Positions 1 through 11,093 of a DNA stretch of 64,000 nt are shown here, in pieces. A model generated the notes under the pieces. It saw nothing but the letters and a program-made list of their open reading frames with translations, had not been told where the DNA came from and did no database searches. The stretch's first letter is position 1, and each line of letters starts with the position of its first letter. The position numbers and the translations under genes were made by a program. The stretch lies in assembly GCF_012568445.1 (NCBI RefSeq), contig NZ_CP046190.1, positions 126,293 through 190,292 on the forward strand. Direction: 5' to 3'. Source of the stretch: Enterobacteriaceae endosymbiont of Donacia vulgaris. GTDB taxonomy: Bacteria; Pseudomonadota; Gammaproteobacteria; Enterobacterales; Enterobacteriaceae.

Positions 1-61
1 ATTTAAAGATTTTTTTAAAATTAAATAAAATTTTTTTTTACTATAACTTAAATTTAATAAA

Positions 62-2599
62 TTAAATTTTTTGAATACTAACAACTTTTTCATTAAGTTT
101 TGTTTTTATTATAGTAACTCCTTTAGTATTACGTCCCACAACACAAATTTCTGATATATTAATACGGATTAATGTACCCATATTAGTAATTATAAGAATT
201 TGATCATTATCTTTTACTTTTAAAGTATCAACTAATTTCCCATTTCTATTATTAATTTTCATTGATATAATTCCTTTTGTTGATCTAGATTTTGTAGGAA
301 AAGCTTGACTATTAGTACATTTACCATATCCATTTTCTGTTATGGTAAAAATATTATTTTGTAATTTACTATTTTTTATAGTTATTAATGAAACGACAGA
401 ATCTTCTTTTTTTTTTGAAAAATTAATACCTTTTACACCTAGTGTATTTCTTCCTATTGATTTAATTTGAGATTCATTAAATTTTACTACTTTACCTAAT
501 GAAGAAAATAACATGATTTTATCATTTTTTTTCGTAATAGCTACTGCTATTAAAGAATCATTTTTTTTTAATTTTATTGCAATAATTCCATTAGATCTAG
601 GTTTATTAAATTTATCTAAATTTGTTTTTTTGACTTTTCCTTGTGCAGTCACCATAATTAAATTATAATTATTTTTATAATTATTTACTCTAAGAAAAGT
701 ATTAATAATTTCATTATTTTTTAAAGGAATTAAATTTATAATAGGTCTACCTTTTGCATATCTATTAGCTTCAGGGATATTATATACTTTTAACCAATAC
801 AAATATCCTGTATTAGAAAAACATAAAATATTATCATGAGTATATGCTATTAATATTTTAGATATAAAATCATTATCTTTTAATTTTACAGCTATTTTCC
901 CTTTACCTCCTCTATGTTGTAAATTATATTCAGTAATTTTTTGATATTTTATATATCCTTGATGAGAGAGAGTAATTATAACTTTTTCATGATTAATTAA
1001 ATCTTCTTTTTGAATGGTAGATTTATTATCTAAAATAATTTCTGTTTTTCTTTTATCTCCAAATTCTTTTTTTACTAATACTAATTCGTTATATACTATT
1101 TTCATTAAATATTCATAATTTTCAATAATTTTAGTTAAATTTGATATTTTATATATTAAATTTTCATATTCTATACATAATTTTTTATGTTCTAAATTTG
1201 TTAATTTATTTAATTTTAATTCTAAAATAGCTGTAATTTGTTTATCACTAAAATGATAATTATCATTAAATTTTATTAAATTAGAATTAGTTAAATAAAT
1301 ATTTAATGTTTTTTTTTCTTGTAAATTAAATATTTGAAATATATTTGGTATTTTCCAAGATTGTAAATAAATTTTATTTTTTAAAGTTTCTGATATTTTA
1401 GATGAACGTATAATATTTATAATTTCTTTTATATTAAGTAAAGCAACTATTAAACCTTCTAAAATATGTGCTTTATTTTGTGCTTTAGTTATTTCATAAT
1501 TTGTTCGTCTTATTACTATTTCACGCCTATGAGAGATAAATGCTTTAATAATTTTTTTTAAAGACATTAATGTAGGTTTACCTTTATATAAAGAAACCAT
1601 TTTTATACTAAAAGTAGTTTGTAAAGGAGTTAATTTATATAAATTATTTAAAATTACATTAATTGATATATCGTATTTTATTCTAATTAAAATTCTTATA
1701 CCATCTTTATCAGATTCATCTCTTAATGTTTTAATACCCTGAATTTTTTTCTCTTTTATTAAATTAGCTATTTTTTCTATTAATTTAGATTTATTTACTT
1801 GATAAGGAAGTTCATAAATTATAATTGTTTTATATTTTTTTTTTTTATCTTTAATAATTTTAATACGTCCTCTAAGAAATATTTTTCCTTTTCCTGTAAT
1901 ATATGCATTTTCAATTTCATGAATACCATAAATAATACCTGCAGTAGGAAAATCAGGCCCAGGAATAGAATTCATTAATTCTTTAATTGTAATGTTGTTA
2001 TTTTTAATATATGCTAAACAAGCATTAATTACTTCTATAATGTTATGAGGGGGAATATTAGTTGTCATTCCCACAGCTATACCAGAAGAACCATTAATTA
2101 ATAAATTAGGGATTTTTGTAGGCATTATTTCAGGAATTTTTTCTGTACCATCATAATTTGGTAAAAAATTTACTGTATTTTTTTCTAAATCATTAATAAT
2201 TTCTTGTGAAATTTTAGACATTTTTATTTCAGTATAACGCATAGCTGCAGCTGAATCTCCATCAATAGAACCAAAATTACCTTGACCATGTATTAATGGA
2301 TATCTTAATGAAAAAGATTGCGCCAACCTAACAATTGTATCATAAACAGCATTATCTCCATGAGGATGATATTTACCTATAACATCTCCTACTATTCTTG
2401 CTGATTTCTTGTAAGATTTATTCCATGTATTTCCTAATATATACATAGCATATAATATTCGTCTATGTACTGGTTTTAATCCATCTCTTACATCTGGTAA
2501 AGCTCTACCTATTATAACTGACATTGCATAATCTATGTAAGAATTTTTTAATTCTTCTTCAATATTAATTAATTTTATTTCTTTAGCAAAAGAATTCAT
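62..2599 (-). CDS. gyrA: DNA gyrase subunit A
   Basis: Catalytic A subunit of the type II topoisomerase that introduces negative supercoils. The N-terminus lines up with E. coli GyrA residue for residue: the breakage-reunion domain has the catalytic Tyr122 in AAAMRYTE, and the C-terminal wrapping domain carries a GyrA box, QHRGGKG, near residue 561. That box and the [16 protein letters not shown] start distinguish it from ParC. Length is 845 residues against about 875 in E. coli; the missing part is the acidic C-terminal tail. Residue 83 (Ser in E. coli, the quinolone hot spot) is Asn here (codon 2351-2353). gyrB is not adjacent, as in E. coli. mutS lies upstream in the same orientation across 177 bp of AT-rich DNA, so the two are probably separate units. 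Confidence 0.97.
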   Translation of the reverse strand: MNSFAKEIKLINIEEELKNSYIDYAMSVIIGRALPDVRDGLKPVHRRILYAMYILGNTWNKSYKKSARIVGDVIGKYHPHGDNAVYDTIVRLAQSFSLRYPLIHGQGNFGSIDGDSAAAMRYTEIKMSKISQEIINDLEKNTVNFLPNYDGTEKIPEIMPTKIPNLLINGSSGIAVGMTTNIPPHNIIEVINACLAYIKNNNITIKELMNSIPGPDFPTAGIIYGIHEIENAYITGKGKIFLRGRIKIIKDKKKKYKTIIIYELPYQVNKSKLIEKIANLIKEKKIQGIKTLRDESDKDGIRILIRIKYDISINVILNNLYKLTPLQTTFSIKMVSLYKGKPTLMSLKKIIKAFISHRREIVIRRTNYEITKAQNKAHILEGLIVALLNIKEIINIIRSSKISETLKNKIYLQSWKIPNIFQIFNLQEKKTLNIYLTNSNLIKFNDNYHFSDKQITAILELKLNKLTNLEHKKLCIEYENLIYKISNLTKIIENYEYLMKIVYNELVLVKKEFGDKRKTEIILDNKSTIQKEDLINHEKVIITLSHQGYIKYQKITEYNLQHRGGKGKIAVKLKDNDFISKILIAYTHDNILCFSNTGYLYWLKVYNIPEANRYAKGRPIINLIPLKNNEIINTFLRVNNYKNNYNLIMVTAQGKVKKTNLDKFNKPRSNGIIAIKLKKNDSLIAVAITKKNDKIMLFSSLGKVVKFNESQIKSIGRNTLGVKGINFSKKKEDSVVSLITIKNSKLQNNIFTITENGYGKCTNSQAFPTKSRSTKGIISMKINNRNGKLVDTLKVKDNDQILIITNMGTLIRINISEICVVGRNTKGVTIIKTKLNEKVVSIQKI

Positions 2600-2776
2600 G
2601 TAAATAAATATCCTTTTAACTTAATTTTATAAGTTATATATTTGTTATTTATATTTCTAAATGTATAATTTATAATATTAATTTTTATAAATTTATACTT
2701 ATACAATAAAATTAATTATATTAATATGTATAAACTTATATATTTTTATATATTATTTTTATTTTAAAAATTTAAT

Positions 2777-5170
2777 TTAAATTTTATAATTTTCTAACTG
2801 TTTAATTTTTTTTTTAGCTCTATTAATAACTTCTTTAGGAATCCCAGCTAAAGATGCTACAAATAAGCCATAATTTTTATTAATTGATCCATTTTTAATT
2901 TTATGTAAAAAAACGATAGAATTATTAATTTCTATTGCATCAAAATATATATTTTTTATACCATTATTCTTGTTTTTTAATTTTGTTAATTCAATATAAT
3001 TAGTTGCAAATAAAGTAAGTGATTTGTTTTTTTTTGCAATATACTCTGTACAAGACCAAGCTATTGATAAACCATCATGAGTAGATGTACCTCTTCCTAC
3101 TTCGTCCATTAATACTAAACTTTGTGATGTTGCATTTCTTAAAATATTGGCAGTTTCTATCATTTCAACCATAAAAGTAGATAAACCTGAAGATATATTA
3201 TCTGCAGATCCTATTCTTGTAAAAATTCTATCTATTGGGCCTATTATAGCTTTATCTGCTGGGACATAACTACCTATATAAGTCATTAATATAATTAATG
3301 CTACTTGTCTCATATAAGTACTTTTACCACCCATATTAGGCCCTGTTATTAATAATATGTGATGTTGTTTTGTTAATAAAACATTATTAGCTATAAAAGG
3401 TGATTTTACAATATTTTCAACAATAGGATGTCTTGAATTAGTTAAAGATATTCCTACTTTTTTATCTAAAGTAGGACAAGTATAATTTAAAGTTACAGAT
3501 CTTTCAGCTAAATTACATAATACATCTAATTCTGATAAATATAATGATAATTTTTGTAAATTTTTTAAAAAAGGATCAATATAATTAAATAATTGATGAT
3601 ATAATTTTTTTTCTAAATTTAAAAGCTCTTCTTTAGAAGAAAAAATATTTTTTTGATATTTTTGTAATTCTGGAATCGTATACCTATTAAATTTTTTCAA
3701 AGTTTGGACTTTAATATATTTATTAGGAAGAGGATATTTATAACTTTTATTAATTTGAATATAATATCCATAAATTGTATTAAATCCTATTTTTAATTTT
3801 TCTATTTTTAATAAATTACGTTCTTTATTTTCTAAAAAAGATAAATATTTATTTGAATCTTTCGATAATTTTCTTAAATCATCTAATAATAAATTATATC
3901 CAGTTGCTATAATATTACCCTCTTTTAAAGATAAAGAGGGGGTTTCTTTTATAGATTTTTTTAATAATTTTTTTAATGTAGAAAATAATCCTAATTTTAA
4001 AATTTTAAATTTTATTTCACAATTATCTATATTTTGCAAAATATTATAAATATTAGATAAATAATTTAATGTTTTTCTTAAAGATACTAAATCAGTTGGT
4101 TTAGCTGTTCTTAAAGATAATCTGGCAATAATTCTTTCGATATCACTAATTTTTAATAATATTTTTTTAAAATTAAAATAATGTTTTTGTAAAATAGAAA
4201 TATTTTTTTGCCTATTTAAAATAATTTTAATATCACGTATTGGATTATTTAACCACCTTTTTAATAAACGACTACCCATACTAGTAGTAGTATAATCTAG
4301 TATTTTAACTAAAGTATTATTTTTATCTCCAGAAATACTATTAATAATTTCTAAATTTTTACGAGTATTTTCATCCATAATAATTTCTTTATTATGTATA
4401 TCTAAAGAAATATTATTGATATGAGGTAAATATACTCTTTGTGTATCTTTAACATATTGTATTAAACATCCAGCAGCTCTAATAGCTAAAAATTCTTTTT
4501 CAATACCAAAACTTTTTAAATTTTGTGTTTTAAATTGCATATTTAATTGTTGAATAGCTGTATCTATATCAAATTCCCATAATGGTCTACGTCTAATACA
4601 ATATCTTTTTTTTAATAAACTCATATCTTTAAAATTTTCAGAATATAATAATTCTTTGGGATTTGTTCTTTGTAATTCTCCTGCAATTATATTAATATCT
4701 TGATTTTCCATAATTCTAAAATCACCAGAACTAATATTTAGTGTAGCATAACCAAATCCTAATTTTATATCTTGATATATTGATCCTAATAAATTATCAA
4801 TATTATTATTTAATAAAATATCATCACTAACAGTTCCCGGGGTAATAATACGAACTATTTTCCTATCTAAAATTTTTTTTTTAGATAGGATCTTTTTATT
4901 TTGTATTTGTTCGCAAATAGCTATAGATTCTCCTAACTTAATTAATTTTGATAAATAATTATCTATACTATTAACTGGTATCCCTGCCATAGGAACAGGT
5001 TTCCCATTTAATTTACCTCTTTTAGTTAATACAATATTTAATAATTTTGATGCTTTTTTTGCATCTTCAAAAAACATTTCATAAAAATCACCTAATCTAT
5101 AAAATAATAAAATATTAGGATATTGTTTTTTTAATTTAAAATATTGATTCATCATGGGTGTTATAGACAT
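2777..5170 (-). CDS. mutS: DNA mismatch repair protein MutS
   Basis: Recognises base mismatches and small loops and recruits MutL. The N-terminal mismatch-binding motif GDFYEMF is near residue 37, and the ABC-type ATPase has the Walker A motif GPNMGGKST near residue 610, followed by MDEVGRGTS. The protein is 797 residues against 853 in E. coli; it stops soon after the ATPase/helix-turn-helix region, so the C-terminal tetramerisation tail is missing. Its partner mutL is present at 47031-48752, so a MutS-MutL pair is retained; mutH is not seen here. Keeping mismatch repair is notable in a genome full of homopolymers. The gene stands alone between gyrA and ybhL, an order not found in E. coli. 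Confidence 0.96.
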   Translation of the reverse strand: MSITPMMNQYFKLKKQYPNILLFYRLGDFYEMFFEDAKKASKLLNIVLTKRGKLNGKPVPMAGIPVNSIDNYLSKLIKLGESIAICEQIQNKKILSKKKILDRKIVRIITPGTVSDDILLNNNIDNLLGSIYQDIKLGFGYATLNISSGDFRIMENQDINIIAGELQRTNPKELLYSENFKDMSLLKKRYCIRRRPLWEFDIDTAIQQLNMQFKTQNLKSFGIEKEFLAIRAAGCLIQYVKDTQRVYLPHINNISLDIHNKEIIMDENTRKNLEIINSISGDKNNTLVKILDYTTTSMGSRLLKRWLNNPIRDIKIILNRQKNISILQKHYFNFKKILLKISDIERIIARLSLRTAKPTDLVSLRKTLNYLSNIYNILQNIDNCEIKFKILKLGLFSTLKKLLKKSIKETPSLSLKEGNIIATGYNLLLDDLRKLSKDSNKYLSFLENKERNLLKIEKLKIGFNTIYGYYIQINKSYKYPLPNKYIKVQTLKKFNRYTIPELQKYQKNIFSSKEELLNLEKKLYHQLFNYIDPFLKNLQKLSLYLSELDVLCNLAERSVTLNYTCPTLDKKVGISLTNSRHPIVENIVKSPFIANNVLLTKQHHILLITGPNMGGKSTYMRQVALIILMTYIGSYVPADKAIIGPIDRIFTRIGSADNISSGLSTFMVEMIETANILRNATSQSLVLMDEVGRGTSTHDGLSIAWSCTEYIAKKNKSLTLFATNYIELTKLKNKNNGIKNIYFDAIEINNSIVFLHKIKNGSINKNYGLFVASLAGIPKEVINRAKKKIKQLENYKI

Positions 5171-5284
5171 AATTTTATTACTTTCAATATTGATTAGTAA
5201 AAAAAGCTTATATATTTTATATAAATAAGACTCTTATATAAAAAATAATAAATAATATTTATTATTTTAATAATATATTATGTA

Positions 5285-6010
5285 TTATTCGTCATCATTA
5301 TTATTATCAATTAAACGTAATATTACAAAAAATAAATTAATAAAATCCAAATATAACATAAGTGCTCCTAAAATAGCATATCTTCTTAAATTATCTCGGT
5401 CATTTACATTTAAACTAATTTTTTTTGCAATATTTTTTAATTTTTGTGTATCATACGAAACAAGTAATGTAAAAAAAATTACACTAACATAATTTATTAT
5501 AGAAGATATTAAATTATTTTGTATCCATAAATTTATAAGTGAAGCTATAATTATACCAAATATCCCCATAATAATAATATTACCTAAGTAACTTAAATCT
5601 TTTTTAGTAAAATATCCCCAAAGACACATAGCTAAAAAGGTAAATGATGTAGTTATAAAAGCTGTAAAAATTGTATTTTGATTATACGACGAAAATATTC
5701 CAGCTGTAGTTAATCCAGTTAGTGATGAATAAAACATAAATAATGTAGTTAATGTTTTTCCTGATAATCTATTTAAAAAATTTGAAATAACGAATACTAA
5801 CATAAATTGTAAAAAACATAAACTTAATAAAAAAAATTTGTTATTTAATATATAATTTACAATTTGTGCTGTATTAGATACATACCAAGCAACAAATGCT
5901 GTTAATAATAAACCACAAAACATCCAGCTATATACTTTTCTAAAATAAATTTGTATATAATCTTTTTCTTTTTTTAAAGTCGTACTTTTTAAATTTGGAT
6001 ATTCTATCAT
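5285..6010 (-). CDS. ybhL: BAX inhibitor-1 (UPF0005) family inner-membrane protein
   Basis: A 241-residue polytopic membrane protein with about seven hydrophobic segments spread from residue 28 to the C-terminus. It resembles E. coli YbhL along its length, including LLLTAFVAWYVSN near residue 35, the stretch around TKKDLSYLGN, YDTQKLKN near residue 187, and ILGALMLYLDFINLF at the C-terminus. YccA is the main alternative paralogue, but these motifs fit YbhL better. The family is thought to act as membrane-stress or calcium-leak channels; the physiological role in bacteria is poorly known. It is divergent from the mur cluster that begins at 6137, with about 126 bp between them that must hold both promoters. 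Confidence 0.88.
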   Translation of the reverse strand: MIEYPNLKSTTLKKEKDYIQIYFRKVYSWMFCGLLLTAFVAWYVSNTAQIVNYILNNKFFLLSLCFLQFMLVFVISNFLNRLSGKTLTTLFMFYSSLTGLTTAGIFSSYNQNTIFTAFITTSFTFLAMCLWGYFTKKDLSYLGNIIIMGIFGIIIASLINLWIQNNLISSIINYVSVIFFTLLVSYDTQKLKNIAKKISLNVNDRDNLRRYAILGALMLYLDFINLFFVILRLIDNNNDDE

Positions 6011-6136
6011 AATTATACCTTTTAAAATTTAACCAAATTTTTTAAGAAATATTTTTATTATAAATTTTTATTATACATACATTATATAATATAATATATA
6101 AATTAAATAGTAATTAATTTACCTACATATAATATA

Positions 6137-7069
6137 ATGAATCACATACCAGTTTTATTAAAAGAATCTGTTAATAGTTTAAATATTAAAAACAATGGAA
6201 TATATATAGATGCTACTTATGGTTGTGGAGGACATACGAAACTAATTTTATCTAAATTAGGAAAATATGGAAAAATTTATGCAATTGATTGTGATATACA
6301 AACAATCTTAAAATATAAGATATTAGATAATAGAATTATTTATATAAATGATAATTTTTCAAATTTTAAAACTATTTTAAATAATAAGATAGGTAAAATA
6401 GATGGAATATTATTTGACTTAGGAATTTCTTCTTTTCAATTAAATAATTCAAAAAGAGGATTTTCTTATATGTTTAATGGACCATTAGATATGCGTATGA
6501 ATCAGAAAAAGGGGATAACAGCTTATAATTTATTAAAGAATATAAATGAAAAAAAATTATCTGATATATTAAGAATATATGGTGAAGAAAAATATCATAA
6601 AAAAATAGCATATAATATAAAAAAAAATATATCAAATAATAAATTACATAATACAAAAGATTTATCATATTCAATATGTTCTTCTATTACTAAAAGTAAT
6701 AAGTTTAAACATCCAGCAAAAAGATCTTTTCAAGCTATAAGAATTTTTTTAAATCGAGAGATAGAAGAATTAAAAAAAGCTTTAAATTTCTCATTAAAAT
6801 TACTTAAAAAACATGGAATTATATCAATAATTAGTTTTCATTCTATAGAAGATAGAATTATTAAATGTTTTATGAAAAAATATAGTTCTTTAAATAAACA
6901 AAATATTTATAATAAATTACCTTTAACTGAAAAAGAAATAAATAATTTTTATTATAAAAATAATAAAAGAAAATTAAAAATTATTAATAGAATTTTCCCT
7001 AGTAAAAAAGAAATATATCAAAATCCAAGATCTAGAAGTGCAATATTACGTGTCGCACAAAAAATATAA
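6137..7069 (+). CDS. rsmH: 16S rRNA m4C1402 methyltransferase RsmH (MraW)
   Basis: SAM-dependent enzyme that N4-methylates C1402 in the decoding centre of 16S rRNA. The SAM-binding signature DATYGCGGHT is at residues 25-34, and the family motif SFHSIEDR is near residue 233. It is 310 residues long (E. coli 313), so it looks intact. In E. coli it sits between mraZ and ftsL at the head of the dcw cluster. Here mraZ is gone upstream, and ftsL and ftsI are gone downstream, so only 59 bp separate it from murE. It is probably the first gene of the mur transcript. Confidence 0.96.
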   Translation: MNHIPVLLKESVNSLNIKNNGIYIDATYGCGGHTKLILSKLGKYGKIYAIDCDIQTILKYKILDNRIIYINDNFSNFKTILNNKIGKIDGILFDLGISSFQLNNSKRGFSYMFNGPLDMRMNQKKGITAYNLLKNINEKKLSDILRIYGEEKYHKKIAYNIKKNISNNKLHNTKDLSYSICSSITKSNKFKHPAKRSFQAIRIFLNREIEELKKALNFSLKLLKKHGIISIISFHSIEDRIIKCFMKKYSSLNKQNIYNKLPLTEKEINNFYYKNNKRKLKIINRIFPSKKEIYQNPRSRSAILRVAQKI

Positions 7070-7128
7070 AAAAATAATTTTTATTATTTAATTTTAATAA
7101 AATATCTTGAATTAAGGATTTAAATAAA

Positions 7129-8640
7129 TTGAATTTTTCTTTATTTAGTTTACAAAAATTATTAAATAATTATATAAAAAGTCATTTAATAAAAAATATT
7201 CTAATAAATAAAATAGTTTTAGATAGTAGAAATGTAAAAGGTGAAAATTGTCTTTTTATAGCAATAAAAGGATATAAAAAAAATGGTAGAAGTTTTATAA
7301 AACATGCTATCTCAAAAGGAGCTATTGCTATTCTAACTTATACAGATGCTGAAATATCATCTTGTAAAATTCTTTTTAAAAAAAATATACCTATTATATA
7401 TTTACCTAATTTACATAAAATTATTTCACATTTTGCAGGAATATTATATGATCACCCAAGTAAAAAAGTACCCGTTATAGGAATTACAGGAACTAACGGA
7501 AAAACAAGTGTAACTCATTTTTTAATGCAATGGATTAAGTTATTAGGAGGTAATCCAGCTATTTTGAGTACTCTAGGTAATGGTTTTAATGAAAAATTAA
7601 TTAAAACTAATAATACTACAGATTCAGCAATAGAAATACAGTCTACATTACAAAAATTTATAAGTCAAAAAGCAAATATTATCATAATGGAAGTTTCTTC
7701 TCATGGATTATCTCAATACAGAGTATCTGATATATTTTTTTCTATTGGTATCTTTACTAATTTAACTAGAGATCATTTAGATTATCATCTAAATATGAAA
7801 AATTATGAATTATCTAAATGGAAATTTTTTTCTAATCATAAAATAAAACAAAAAATTATTAATATTGACGATCATATAGGATTAAAATGGTTTAAAAAAT
7901 TATCTAATGTAGTTCCAATAACTACTAAAAAAAAATTTTTATATCAATTTTCATCTAATGTATTTATTTATATAAAAAAAATTACTTTTTTATCTAATAA
8001 AACAATTATTAATTTTAATTCAAGTTGGGGTGATGGTAAAATAAAAATAAATCTTATAGGAAAATTTAATGTTATAAATATTATTTTAAGTATGGCTGCA
8101 TTATTAAAATTAAATTATCCTTTAAAAAAATTATTAAAAACAGTATCTAAAATTAAACCTGTGAAAGGACGTTTAGAAAAAATTTTTTTTAAAAAAAAAT
8201 CTTCTAACATAATAATTGATTACGCTCATACTCCTGATGCCTTAAAAAACATATTATTAACTATAAAATTAAATACTCGTGGAAAAATATGGTGTATTTT
8301 TGGATGTGGAGGTGAAAGAGATATAGGAAAAAGAAAAATAATGGGATATATAGCTACTAAATATGCTGATAATATAATTTTAACAACTGATAATCCTAGA
8401 ACAGAAAATATAAATAATATAATTAAAGATATTAAAAAAGGATGTATTACATCACATAATTTATATATTATTTTAAATAGAATTAAAGCTATTACTTATG
8501 CAATATTTAATTCTTCTAAAGAAGATACTATTTTAGTAGCAGGCAAAGGACACGAAGATTATCAAATTATTAATAATAAAATTTTAAATTATTCAGATTT
8601 TAATGCTATTCAAAATATATTAAAAAGACGAAATGAATAA
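7129..8640 (+). CDS. murE: UDP-MurNAc-L-Ala-D-Glu:meso-DAP ligase MurE
   Basis: Cytoplasmic Mur ligase that adds the third residue of the peptidoglycan stem peptide. The ATP-binding motif GTNGKTS is near residue 121 and DNPR, the signature for meso-diaminopimelate specificity, is at residues 421-424. At 503 residues it matches the family (E. coli 495). The start is TTG at 7129, preceded by AAGGA at 7114-7118; this start reproduces the family N-terminus and no ATG fits as well. The deletion of ftsL-ftsI has placed it directly behind rsmH. The end overlaps murF by 8 bp, which suggests translational coupling. Confidence 0.96.
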   Translation: MNFSLFSLQKLLNNYIKSHLIKNILINKIVLDSRNVKGENCLFIAIKGYKKNGRSFIKHAISKGAIAILTYTDAEISSCKILFKKNIPIIYLPNLHKIISHFAGILYDHPSKKVPVIGITGTNGKTSVTHFLMQWIKLLGGNPAILSTLGNGFNEKLIKTNNTTDSAIEIQSTLQKFISQKANIIIMEVSSHGLSQYRVSDIFFSIGIFTNLTRDHLDYHLNMKNYELSKWKFFSNHKIKQKIINIDDHIGLKWFKKLSNVVPITTKKKFLYQFSSNVFIYIKKITFLSNKTIINFNSSWGDGKIKINLIGKFNVINIILSMAALLKLNYPLKKLLKTVSKIKPVKGRLEKIFFKKKSSNIIIDYAHTPDALKNILLTIKLNTRGKIWCIFGCGGERDIGKRKIMGYIATKYADNIILTTDNPRTENINNIIKDIKKGCITSHNLYIILNRIKAITYAIFNSSKEDTILVAGKGHEDYQIINNKILNYSDFNAIQNILKRRNE

Positions 8641-10006
8641 CTTAATTAGTTTAAGAAAAATATCAAAAATAGTAAATGGGATATTAATTGGAAAAAATAT
8701 TGAAATAATAAATTTTTCAATAAATAGTAAAAAAATTAAAAATAAATGTATATTTATTGCTATTTATGGAAAACGTTTTGATGGACATAATTTTATTAAA
8801 GAAGCAATTAATAATGGAGCATTGGCCATATTAGTAAATAAATTTTATAATTTTGATATTCCTCAAATAATAGTCTTTGATACTATTTTAGGATTAGGAA
8901 AATTAGGTTTATGGAAAAGAAAATTATTTAAACATAATGTTATAGGAATAACAGGTTCATCAGGTAAAACTTCAGTTAAAGAAATGACAGCGTCTATCTT
9001 AAGTAAGAAATATGATATTCTTTACACTAAAAAAAACATGAATAACCATATAGGTATTCCTTTAACATTATTAAATTTAACAAATCATCATAAATGTGCA
9101 GTAATAGAAATAGGAGGAAATCAAATTAATGATATTTCTTATAATACTAGTTTAGTTAAACCAAATATTGCAATAATTAATAATATATCATCGTCACATT
9201 TAGAGGGTTTTAAATCATTACAAAATATTATTAAATGTAAAAGTGATATTTTTAATTATTTAACAAATAAAGGAATTGCTATTCTTAATTATGATGATAA
9301 AAATCAAAAACAAATATTAAAAAAATTAATTAATAATAAAAAAATTCTAACTTTTTCTTTATACAATAAAAAAGCTAATTTTTTTACAAAAAATATAATA
9401 ATCTTATCAAATAAAATTGAATTTACTTTAATATCTCCTGTTGGCAAAATATTTATTCAATTATTTTTAATAGGAGGAGGAATCCATAATGTAAGTAATG
9501 CATTAGCATCTGCTGTATTATCTTTTACTGTTGGCTCATCTTTAGAAGAAATAGCTATTGGTTTAAAATCCTTTAAAGCAATTAAAGGAAGAATGTATCC
9601 AATTATTATTGATAATAATAAGTTAATTATAAATGATACATATAATGCAAATCCTAAATCTGTATATATAGCTATAAATATTCTGAAAAATTTTCATGGT
9701 ACTAAAATTTTAGTTATTGGAGACATGTTAGAATTAGGTATTTATACAGTATTTTTTCATAAAAAAATAAAAAATTTAATTTTAAGAACTAATATAAATT
9801 ATGTTTTAAGTATTGGAAAATATAGTCAATACATTACTGAAAATAATATAAATGCAAAACATTTTTTAAATAAGAATTTATTAATAAATGAATTATTTTT
9901 AATAATCAAAAAATTAAAAAATTATACAATTTTATTTAAAGGATCACGCAATAATAAAATGGAAATATTAATTAAGATTTTATTGGAGAAGTTAAAATGT
10001 TATTAA
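8633..10006 (+). CDS. murF: UDP-MurNAc-tripeptide:D-Ala-D-Ala ligase MurF
   Basis: Adds D-Ala-D-Ala to the UDP-MurNAc tripeptide, the last cytoplasmic peptide step. The Mur ligase fold is recognisable from the ATP-binding motif GSSGKTS near residue 107, NKMN-like KKNMNNHIGIP after it, and NDTYNANP in the C-terminal half. It is 457 residues long (E. coli 452). It overlaps murE by 8 bp at its start and mraY by 10 bp at its end, so the three are very probably co-transcribed and translationally coupled, as in free-living relatives. Confidence 0.96.
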   Translation: MNNLISLRKISKIVNGILIGKNIEIINFSINSKKIKNKCIFIAIYGKRFDGHNFIKEAINNGALAILVNKFYNFDIPQIIVFDTILGLGKLGLWKRKLFKHNVIGITGSSGKTSVKEMTASILSKKYDILYTKKNMNNHIGIPLTLLNLTNHHKCAVIEIGGNQINDISYNTSLVKPNIAIINNISSSHLEGFKSLQNIIKCKSDIFNYLTNKGIAILNYDDKNQKQILKKLINNKKILTFSLYNKKANFFTKNIIILSNKIEFTLISPVGKIFIQLFLIGGGIHNVSNALASAVLSFTVGSSLEEIAIGLKSFKAIKGRMYPIIIDNNKLIINDTYNANPKSVYIAINILKNFHGTKILVIGDMLELGIYTVFFHKKIKNLILRTNINYVLSIGKYSQYITENNINAKHFLNKNLLINELFLIIKKLKNYTILFKGSRNNKMEILIKILLEKLKCY

Positions 10007-11082
10007 TAATATTTAAATATTTAAAATATTTTTCAAAAAATTTAAATTTTTTTTTAATAACTTTTAAAATTCGTTTAGTGATGACATTATTAACATCTTT
10101 TCTTATAACTTTTATTTTAAGTCCATTTTATATTAATTATTTAAATAAAAAAAAAATTTCTCAAATTATTAGAAAAGAAGGTCCTATAACACATTATTCT
10201 AAAAATAACACACCAACTATGGGTGGGTTAATTTTATTATTATCAATTTTTATTTCTGTTATTTTTTGGGCTAATTTATCAAATAAATATATTTTTTATT
10301 CATTACTACTAATGATAGTATATGCTATAATTGGTTTTATAGATGATTATTATAAAATTATTTTAAATAATTCTATAGGATTATCTCCATATAAAAAACT
10401 TTTTTTACAGTCTATCCCTACTATTTTTATAGTAATACTACTTTATATAAATAATTCAGAAAAATTACATATACAATTTATTCTACCTATCATTAATTTA
10501 CATATTAAATATAATTTAAGTTTTATTTTATATTTAATAATATCTTATTTTATTATTATAGGAATAAGTAATGCTGTAAATTTAACTGATGGATTAGATG
10601 GTTTAGTTATTATGCCTATAATTTTGATTTCTTTAGCATTATCTATATTATGTTACTTTTCCGGGGATATATATTTTTCTAAATATTTTTATTTTATTTA
10701 TATAAAAAATGCAAAAGAATTAATAATAATATGTTTAGCTATTGTTGGTTCTGGATTAGGATTTTTATGGTATAATACTTATCCAGCTAAAATTTTTATG
10801 GGAGATGTAGGATCATTATCTTTAGGATGCATTATATCTATAATAGCAATATTAATAAGGCAAGAATTTTTATTTCTTATAATGTGTGGTGTATTTATAT
10901 TAGAAGCACTTTCTGTAATAATTCAAATTCTAAAATTTAAGTATAATAAAAAACGTTTTTTTTTAATGGCACCTCTACATCATCATTATGAGTTAAAAGG
11001 AATTCCTGAACCTTGTATTATTATTAGATTTTGGATTATTTCATTAATATTAGTATTGTTTTCTTTAATTATAATAGTATAA
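9997..11082 (+). CDS. mraY: Phospho-MurNAc-pentapeptide transferase MraY
   Basis: Integral membrane enzyme that transfers phospho-MurNAc-pentapeptide to undecaprenyl phosphate, making lipid I. All family signatures are present: the Asp pair in GFIDDYYK, NAVNLTDGLDGL, the Asp in PAKIFMGDVGSL, and the His cluster APLHHHYELKG. Length is 361 residues against 360 in E. coli, with about ten transmembrane segments. The start overlaps murF by 10 bp. Its presence shows that the lipid-linked stage of peptidoglycan synthesis is retained. The downstream neighbour murD follows after 11 bp. Confidence 0.97.
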   Translation: MLLIIFKYLKYFSKNLNFFLITFKIRLVMTLLTSFLITFILSPFYINYLNKKKISQIIRKEGPITHYSKNNTPTMGGLILLLSIFISVIFWANLSNKYIFYSLLLMIVYAIIGFIDDYYKIILNNSIGLSPYKKLFLQSIPTIFIVILLYINNSEKLHIQFILPIINLHIKYNLSFILYLIISYFIIIGISNAVNLTDGLDGLVIMPIILISLALSILCYFSGDIYFSKYFYFIYIKNAKELIIICLAIVGSGLGFLWYNTYPAKIFMGDVGSLSLGCIISIIAILIRQEFLFLIMCGVFILEALSVIIQILKFKYNKKRFFLMAPLHHHYELKGIPEPCIIIRFWIISLILVLFSLIIIV

Positions 11083-11093
11083 AAATATTTAAA

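Noticed and set aside
5280-5492. 70-codon plus-strand frame at the ybhL 3' end
   Set aside because: It overlaps ybhL antisense, has no ribosome-binding site or known similarity, and looks like a shadow frame.
11031-11093. Upstream 21-codon extension of murD
   Set aside because: It lies within mraY in another frame. The ATG at 11094 gives the family N-terminus and the exact E. coli length.
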